DNA of 64,000 bases from assembly GCF_028858725.1 (NCBI RefSeq), contig NC_084781.1:2302513-2366512 (forward strand), written 5' to 3'. The DNA is from Colius striatus (taxonomy: Eukaryota > Chordata > Aves > Coliiformes > Coliidae). The translations under genes were made by a program, and so were the position numbers. The notes under the pieces are model-generated. The model made no database searches, was not told the origin of the DNA, and saw only the letters and a program-made list of their open reading frames with translations. Of the stretch, positions 49,913 to 57,500 are shown one piece after another. The first letter of the stretch is position 1, and each line of letters begins with the position of its first letter.

Positions 49913-49930
49913 GTCCCACAATGCGCCGCG
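49913..49930 (+). promoter_or_regulatory. ZNF143/Staf-like binding site
   Basis: GTCCCACAATGCGCCGCG agrees with the published Staf consensus (YWCCCRNMATSCMYYRCR) at 16 of 18 positions by my count. It lies in the ZBTB44 CpG island. Confidence 0.55.
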
Positions 49931-49986
49931 GCGGCGGGGGCGGGGCCGGGGGGGGGGTGTGTGTGAGGATGGCGGCGGCGGGAGCG

Positions 49987-49996
49987 GCGCATGCGC
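49987..49996. promoter_or_regulatory. NRF1-like palindromic site
   Basis: GCGCATGCGC is the palindromic core of the NRF1 consensus. It is 11 bases past a YY1-like GATGGCGGC (49,968-49,976). Confidence 0.55.
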
Positions 49997-52330
49997 GGGG
50001 CGGCGCGGCGGGACCCAGCGCGGGGCTGCCGGGGGTCCCTGTCCCGTGGGGCCGGGCTGCTCCCGGCATCGCGTCACTCGTTCCGAAGCTCCAGCGGTCT
50101 CCTTCCCCTCACGTGAGGCTGGGAGTCAGTGCTGGCACTCCCCTACTCCCCCACCCGTGGAGCCGAAAGCCGCTGCCCTCATCAGATTTCCACTCACCGA
50201 CCCTCAAATTCATCCCCCTTCTCGTCATTCGATCCGAATCTGCGCTTATTCAGCCTAAGCACTGCTGAATTGAGCGTGATTGGCACAACCGTTTCCTCCT
50301 CGGCTTCTTTCCCGTGGGGTTTTGGGTCGGTTGGGTGGTTTATCTTGTGAGTCAAATTGCAACAGTAAACGTGTAAAGGCTGCCCTCCAAAATCATGTTC
50401 ATCACCAGTAAAACTATTCACAACCAGCCCCTGGAAGAAGCCACACAAAGAGGCCAAACTCCCTGCCTGGTCCTAAAAACCCTGGGACCCTGTTGCAAAA
50501 CTGGGGAGAGAACCCAAACGCTACCTCCAGGGCTGGACTTTCTGCTGCTTAATTCTCCTTTCCTCTTAAATTGGCTTTATAGTTATGTATCCTGGCTGTG
50601 GGTTTTGGACAGGGGGGGGAAATAAGGTCCAAACTATCCAAATCCATGTCTGGAACACACTAATATTCCACGTGGTGTATGTGCTTGCTTCACTAAAATG
50701 AAATCCTCTAAGTAAAGCATTTACAGTGACATGCAACGTGTGGCCTGGGATACAAACACAAAATGGCACAAGGAAACACCAGCTTGACTTTCTCTTTAAA
50801 GGAATCAACTCCTTATACATAAATACCTGGAGGATAAAACCCAGCCCTGGAGTCAGTGAGAGGGCTGCAGGTATCCAGGCTGGAGCAGAGCTGAGGGATG
50901 GAATGCTTGGCTGGTACAAAATCCCTGCTGAACAAAAGAAAGAAACAAAACAAAAGCAGCCCAAAACAAGCACCCATTATTTCATTCCTTCTCCATGTTG
51001 CTCCAGCAGTGAGTTAACCTGAAGAATTTCCCTCTGACAAGATGACAGAAACACATCTCCGGGGCACCATGGCGAATATGGTGACAGAGAGCTTGCAGAA
51101 GGTTTATTCTCTTCTTCTTTAGAGGTTAAATGAAGATGGTTACACTGCTATGATTCATTAAGGGCTTTTTCCCCCCCTACCAGGTAATATCCCAACGCCT
51201 GTGGCGTTGTTTGAAACTCCAATTATTCAACTCAAACCCAATGACAGCAACAAAATGCCAAAGAAAAGTGGGGCAGGGAGGAAAAGTCAGGGCAGGCTGC
51301 TGCCTTAATGAGCAGAAACCCAGGACCAGGCTGTCATCTAAATTGAAAGTCACACCTGGTTATAAATAGGGCGGCATGTGCCCATTAAGGTAGTGCCACA
51401 GGTTAACCCTTTCCCTTGCCCTCTCCTGTGGCTGCACGTGAGCAGTCACTGCCCAGCAGCGGCATCTTCTAGCTCCATCAGCCCATTTCAGCCATCCTGC
51501 ATTTCAGAGGATGACCCCCCACACCTAGACAGGCAGCAGTGAGTTCCTGCTGGCTGTGATTATTAAGCCAAGGAGCCAGCATCCCCCTCTGGTTTAGCCC
51601 TGTCCATCCTGCTAGGAAGTGGCAGAATTATCTGTGGTAGAGAAGAGGTGAGTGCTCATAAGCTGCAAAGCAGAGGCCAGTCAAAATTCCTGGGGGATCA
51701 TTTTTGCTCCCTGGCTTTTGTCTGCTCTTGTCATGTCATATTTTTGGGGGTTAGCAGAACTGAATTAACCAGGGAGATTTGAAAGTATTGCTCTTGGGAT
51801 GGATATTAAAAAGCAGACCCTGAGAGAAGTGCACACGGAGGCGAGTGCAAAGAGGTAAGAGGCAGGAAACCCTTTATTGAAGAGGTAAAAGGCAGAGTCA
51901 CAAGGAGACTGCTTTCAAAAGTTAAAAACAAATACAAACAGAAGGCTAAAAAGTGGAAAATGACATTTCCTCCCCCTCCCCTTTAAGAAGAAAACACAAA
52001 GCTGTTGTGCTTACACAGCTCAGCTGGCAATCACACCCTGATCTGAGGGCACCAGGGAGGAGGGAGACACCGTCATCTACCCGAGTGGTTAAACGATGAG
52101 CAGACACATCCCCCCTCTCTGACTCCTTTGCAGGTTTCAGAGTGGGGATGTGGGAGCAGCATGTTAAAACACAGTCTTTTTTGTTATTGTTATTATTATT
52201 TCCTCTCTTTTTTTTACCTCTTTTTTTTGTTCTCTCCATCCAGCTACTGTACAAACCCAAACAGGAATTGATAATAAATACCTAACACAAGAGGCTCAGT
52301 ATGTTGCTACAAATCCTTCACTGAAGGGAA

Positions 52331-52354
52331 ACATATATATACACATATATATAT
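52331..52354. repeat. (AT)n/(AC) simple repeat
   Basis: ATATATATACACATATATAT-type low-complexity sequence. Confidence 0.75.
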
Positions 52355-52540
52355 CCTAATATATAACCTCTTTGACTTAAATCAGCATAAAGGCTACGTG
52401 TTTCTATGGGAAGATTAAGGCAGGAAGCCCACTTAACATCACCCAGACCCCACACCTCATCCCAGTGGGCCCCTTGCTCCCAGCTGGGTCCCTATACTGG
52501 AAAAGCAGCAGGATTTGCCCATGGCAGGGAGGGGTTTTTT

Positions 52541-52600
52541 GCATCTAGGAAAGGAGATTTTGCATCTAGGAAAGCAGTTTTTGCATCTAGGAAGCTCTGG
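52541..52600. repeat. 21-bp minisatellite, three copies
   Basis: GCATCTAGGAAAG begins units at 52,541 and 52,562, and the related GCATCTAGGAAGC a third, partial unit at 52,583: an exact 21-base period with small differences. Because 21 is a multiple of three, frames stay open on both strands (FASRK repeats on plus, FLDAK on minus). This is a property of the repeat, not evidence of a gene. Confidence 0.85.
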
Positions 52601-53247
52601 CTAAGCAACCCATGCAGTGAATACAACAAGCTGGAAGAGACTCTCGGTGTGCACAACTCCTGTGTGATAAATACAGATGTTTTCCTTGGCACTGTCTCAA
52701 GCAGAGACATCTCTGACCCATCCTAAATGCTCGTTATGACTCTGGAGAAGGAAACACACGCTGGCCTTTCGAGTTAAAACCCTCACAGACTCAAAAGGGG
52801 AAAAAGCATATAACCCTGCAAGGCTACATGACTTTAGCATCCAGCTATTTGTTAGAGCAAGAGAGGGCTTAAATTCCTGGAGATTAATTAGCAGATGAAG
52901 AACATTGCCTGAAGGTAGGTCTGATCTACAACCCAAACAGCTCTGTATCCAAACTTTGCAGCTGGCCTTTATTTTTTTCCCTTCTTTCCTTAAAAAAGAG
53001 AAAAAAGAAGAGAGACAGGCCCTCAACACCCTCAGTCCTTAACTGCAGAGCCCTTGGTTTTAATAGGAGATGCCTATTGGAGATGAAGGCTGAAGATCTT
53101 GAGGTTTCAAAGAAATGATGGGGTTTCTGGTATGTCTTCAGGGGAGCAGCTCACTCCACAGTCCCATCCCAAACCTGCCTGGGTAGTGAGAAAAGGGTCT
53201 CACAGGAGCTTAGCTCAGGCAAAAGATAAAGCCTTCCTTGAGGCTGT

Positions 53248-53516
53248 TTCCTTTTGTCCTGTCATTTATTACTGGGGAGAAGAAGACCCCCAGCTCCCTG
53301 CAGCCTCCTGTCAGGGAGTGTCAGAGAGTGCTCCTGTCTCCCCTCAGCCTCCTCTTCCTCCATGCCCTCATCCCCTCCCCCCAGCACCCTTGTGCTCCAG
53401 CCCCTTCCCCAGCTCCGCTGCCCAGCTCTGGCCATGCTGCAGCCCCTCAGTGTCATGGGAGACCCAACACTGAACACAGCCCTGGAGCTGCAGCCTCCCC
53501 AGGGCCCAGCACAGAG
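53248..53516 (-). repeat. CR1 LINE fragment just downstream of ADAMTS8
   Basis: The plus strand reads CCTTTTGTCCTGTCATTTAT, CAGCTCCCTGCAGCCTCCTG and CCAGCTCTGGCCATGCTGCA, up to CCAGGGCCCAGCACAGAGG. This is the interior of CR1 in minus orientation. It lies within or just past the probable ADAMTS8 3' UTR and contains an AATAAA (minus strand, 53,265-53,270). Confidence 0.82.
53265..53270 (-). terminator. ADAMTS8: Candidate polyadenylation signal for ADAMTS8, inside CR1
   Basis: AATAAA on the minus strand about 500 nt after the ADAMTS8 stop. It lies in a CR1 copy, so the signal may be fortuitous; no clear GU-rich element follows. Confidence 0.25.
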
Positions 53517-53548
53517 GAAAAAGGAAGAAGTAAAGGAAAAGAAGAAGA

Positions 53549-53597
53549 AGGAAGGAAGGAAGGAAGGAAGGAAGGAAGGAAGGAAGGAAGGAAGGAA
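53549..53597 (+). repeat. (GGAA)n microsatellite
   Basis: About twelve GGAA units in a row, preceded by GAA-rich sequence, roughly 200 nt downstream of the ADAMTS8 stop. It would be read as (TTCC)n in the ADAMTS8 3' UTR. Confidence 0.92.
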
Positions 53598-53771
53598 AAG
53601 AAGTGCCTCCTCTCCGTTTTGCCGCTGTTACTCCCCGCTCTGAGGTAGATGTCGATGGGGTGAGGATGAAGCACTGGAGAGTGGTTATTTGTCTGGCGAG
53701 CAGGCCCGTGGCACCCTCGCCATCCTGCCCTGGCACAGCCGGGGTGGCACATGCCCCGAGGCCAGGCTGGC

Positions 53772-54504
53772 TCAGCACTGCTGCAGCACGCAGGGGGCGG
53801 TGGCCGGCGGTGGCCCGGGCGAGCTGCACTTCTCCGGGGCGGTGACTTTCCCGGCGTAATCGATGCACGAGGCGTCACGCACCCGCACGCCCTGGCCACA
53901 GGTTTGGGAGCAGGGGGACCAGGGACCCAGGCGCCAGAGAGGGCAGGGGACATCTCCACAGGGTTTGATGTCCTCGGGTTTGAGGGCTCTGTCGCAGGTG
54001 GAGGAGGTTTGACCCTCCACATCCCGGCAGTCCACCGTCCGCCTCTGCCAGCCGGAGCCGCACGTCTTGGAGCACTCGGACCAGTCACCCAGGACCCACT
54101 GGGAGGTCAGCATCGGTTGGATGACGTTGGCAGACTTCTTCTCTTTGCCTTTCTGCTTGCTGAAAGGGACATCCTTGGGGATGAAGAAGGTGTACTTGAC
54201 TTTGGGTGGGAACACCTCACTGGCGATGGTCAGCAGCTGGACGGTCAGGGCTTCTGGGAGCTGTCGGAAGCTCTGCAGCCTCTCCAGGGTTGTCATGGAG
54301 CCGCTGTATTTCAGGATGGTGCCATTAATGAAGATGTCCTGCTCCACAGCTGAGATGGCAAAGTCTCCATTCAGCAGGTACTTGCCCTCCAGGGTCCTCA
54401 GGGCCAGGTAATTGCCGTCGTGACGGACCCCGCGGTGGCTGCGCTGTTTGATGTCGATGTTGGTTGCCCCAGCGGGGATGGTGACGATGTCGTTGTAGCC
54501 GTAT
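53772..54504 (-). CDS. ADAMTS8: ADAMTS8 last exon: spacer and two C-terminal thrombospondin repeats
   Basis: Acceptor CCCACGCAG before 54,504. It encodes the spacer ([17 protein letters not shown] to [18 protein letters not shown]), a lysine-rich link, repeat 1 ([20 protein letters not shown], six cysteines) and repeat 2 ([20 protein letters not shown], six cysteines), ending APCVLQQC and stop. Both repeats carry the CSxTCG O-fucosylation consensus. Repeat 2 follows repeat 1 with no gap (PCPL|WRLG), in the same exon. Confidence 0.96.
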
Positions 54505-57500
54505 CTGCGTGGGCCAGAGGGACACAGTTATTTGCCTGGGCTTATTAACAGGAGAGCTGTGCAGGGGTATCGTGGCTCTGAGGCTATCCTGCTGTATAAC
54601 CCTGCTGGAACCATTGCAGTTGTGCCAGGTATGTGCCCAGCTGGAAGAGTTTGATGAGTTAGGTGCAAAACAGGAGCGATGCAAGCAGATGAACAGCCTC
54701 AGTGTTACCAGCCTTGGTGGGGAATTCTCTTTACTCCCTCTCTTTTGAAATGAGTGGAAGTGTTTGGGACTAAAAGCCTGGCTCTGCCCAGTGAAGCTGC
54801 CACTGGTGATGCTGAAGGACAGCATCAGAACAGGAGGGGTGCTGCTGGATACGCACAGAGGATACACACAGGGACCAGATGTTGCTGCTAAAACCAGTTA
54901 ACCCAACAGACACTTCCTGTTGTAGATGACTTGATATTAACTTGAAAACCTTTCCTAGAAGAGAACAAGCACTATGGCAGCAAAACCATCCCTATCCATG
55001 GGCAAGTGTCTCTGCCTCAATTAGTGGTAATTAATTGCTGCCCTAATAAGACGGCCCCCGGCGTGACTCGTGTTGTGGGGCCGGCAGGATCGTTTTCCAC
55101 ACATCCCACGGTGGATGCTGCAGCCACTAATTAGGCTTGGAGTACTTTGGAACAAAGCCCTCAAGTCAAACACTGCTTTCAGTCACCCTGACCTCCCTAA
55201 CATTGATCTTAATGGGATCTCTTCTTGGCTGTGGCTACCACACTAAGCTCTCTTGAGTCAACCACAAACAATTCATAGGAGAGTGGAAGCCCCATTTCAG
55301 CTGGTTCCCTGGAAGGAAACCATTTAGGAAATCTAATTTGACTGTGTGAGTCACCTCACCACACACAATTGGATGTGCTGGGCTTTTGTTACCATCTTTT
55401 CAACAAAAGGCTGAAGTTCAGCTCTTTGCCAAAGCAACAGAGATATTGGGAGAGGGATGAGGATGCCTCAGTGTCCGTGTCCCAGGGCTGAAATTCACCT
55501 CAAAGCTCAGGGAAATGAACTATTTATACCCTGCATCAGCCCTCCAAGTACATCCCCAGCTCGCTGTGCTGGGGAGAGATGCATATTGTAAACTGGAGGC
55601 AGCAGATTTAATTGCAGTGGTGCACTGAGTCCATCACCCGTGTCAACACCAGCTATTATTTTAGGAAATGAACTGCTTGGCTTGAATAATGGTGCCCTAA
55701 GATAAACTTAGAGCAAGCTCTGGAGTCTGGGGAGGAGACCAGGCTGTTGCAAGGCTTGAAGGTGTCTGCATGGCTGCAAGCCCAGGTTAACAGCCCAGAG
55801 GGGAAGCCAAGCACTCCCAGAGTCCGTCTGCTGCACACGAGGTCTGCAGCTACGCCTGATGCTTTTGGTACAGGAAGCAAAACTGGCTTTACGTGCCCTA
55901 GGAAGAGTCCTAATATTCCTAACCTTGTACTACTGTAATAAAACCAACAGAAGAGTGATATGGGGAGTTGTTTTCCCTCCCCCCAGCCCACCTCTGCAGC
56001 CCCCTTGCCCTTACTTGGATCGGTTGAGCGAGCCGGATATTTTCCGGCAGGTCGAGCCGTTGCCGCCGCACACCCCACATTTATCCAGCTTCTTGGAGGA
56101 CCCCACAATGTGATCACAGCCAGCCTTGATGCACTGCCCATGGACACAGATGGAGAGGGTCTCTGGCCCACACAGTGTCCCATCAATCACCTGGGAAAGG
56201 AGGGGGATGAGGAGGAGCAATCAGGGCATGGCTCTGTGTGGGTGATACGAGACGGGGTAAGGCGTGGGGATGGCAATTACCATCACCAGGGTTCTTACTT
56301 TGGCCTCAAAGACTTTAAATTCACTCCTCCCTCTGGCTCTGCAGAAGAGTTTGCATCTGTCTCGGGGGGACACTCCTGCATACTTGGGAACCCACTCCAG
56401 GAGGTTCCCTTCCTGATCTGTAAAGTTGTAGCTGTTGTACTTCTCACACTGCTGCTCCCGAAAGCTCTTCCCTGAAAGGAAAGTTATCGTGTGTCCCAAA
56501 AGCTGCAGGAAGCAGCCTGGAACTGCTGTCCCCCTTGGATCATAGAATCGTGGAATGGTGGGGGTGGGAAGGGCCCTGCAGAGCTCATCCAGCCCAACCT
56601 CCTGCTACAGCAGGTTCCCCTCGCTTGGGGGGCACAGGAATGTGTCCAGGTGGGTTTGGAAACCTCCCGAGAAGGAGCCTCCACACCCTCCCTGGGCAGC
56701 CTGGGCCAGGGCTCCCTCACCTCAGCACCACAGGACTTGCTCTTTGTGTTTAAGTGGAACTTTTTGTGTTCCAGCTGATGTCACTGGATGCTACAGAAAC
56801 AAGTGTCACCCCATCCCCCTGACACCCACCCTTTAGGTACTTGTGTTAATGAGATTCCTCCCTTAGTCTTCTCCAGGCTGAACAGCCCCAGGTCTCGCAG
56901 CCTTTCCCCCTCACAGAGATGCTCCAGTGCCCTGAGCATCTTGGCAGCCCTGCACTGGCCTCTCTCCAGCAGTTCCCTGTCCCTCTGCAGCTGGGGAGCC
57001 CAGAACTGGACACAGGACTCACCAGGGCAGAGCAGGGGGGGAACAGAACCTCCCTCACCCTGCTGCCCACACTCTGCTGGATGCCCCCAGGCTGCCGATG
57101 GCTTCTTGCCCACGAGAGCATGTTGCTGCTCATGGGCAGTTTATTATCACTCAGCACTGCCAGGTCCCTCTCCTGGAGCTGCTCTCCAGCAGGTCACCCC
57201 CAGCCTGTCCTGCTGCAGGATTGTTCCTCCCCAGTGCAGGACTCTGCCCTTGCCCTGGTTGAACCTCAGCAGGCCATTGCCCTCCCCCCAGAAATGACTG
57301 TTTCAGGAGGAGCAGAGCAATGCATGGTGAGGGCTCTGGGAGGTGAGGGTGCCTGTGGGAGCTGCATTGCCCAGGGAGGGGTGCTTGGCAGCGCCGTGCT
57401 TACCGTGGGGCGGGCACTCCTCGGTGTGGCAGGACTGGTACTTGGCACGCTGCCCCTCGCAGTACCCACCGCCGTGCTGGGGCTTGGGGCTGTCACAGAG

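Larger units (their letters stand above)
48940..50120. promoter_or_regulatory. ZBTB44: CpG island promoter of ZBTB44
   Basis: GC- and CpG-rich sequence over about 1.2 kb covers the non-coding first exon. Visible motifs include a ZNF143/Staf-like site at 49,913-49,930 (CCCACAATGC core), GC boxes near 49,931-49,950, a YY1-like GATGGCGGC at 49,968-49,976 and an NRF1 core GCGCATGCGC at 49,987-49,996. This is the TATA-less make-up of a broadly active promoter. The YY1 site faces plus, which suggests that some transcription also runs rightward. Confidence 0.85.
50121..53247. other. Intergenic region between ZBTB44 and ADAMTS8
   Basis: No protein-coding exon is supported. It contains a MEF2/TATA-like site next to an E-box near 51,353-51,369, a short AT/AC repeat near 52,331-52,354 and a three-copy 21-bp tandem repeat at 52,541-52,600. 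A rightward non-coding transcript from the island could run into it, but I cannot define exons. Confidence 0.55.

Noticed and set aside
49478-50268. Several long frames on both strands in the CpG island
   Set aside because: Proline-, glycine-, arginine- and alanine-rich frames on all strands are the product of extreme GC content, where stop codons are rare.
53549-53597. CRISPR-like regular array
   Set aside because: The units are a simple GGAA microsatellite with no spacers.
53453-54088. 211-codon frame overlapping the ADAMTS8 end in another frame
   Set aside because: A shadow of the real last exon, continuing through the TTCC repeat, where no stop can occur.
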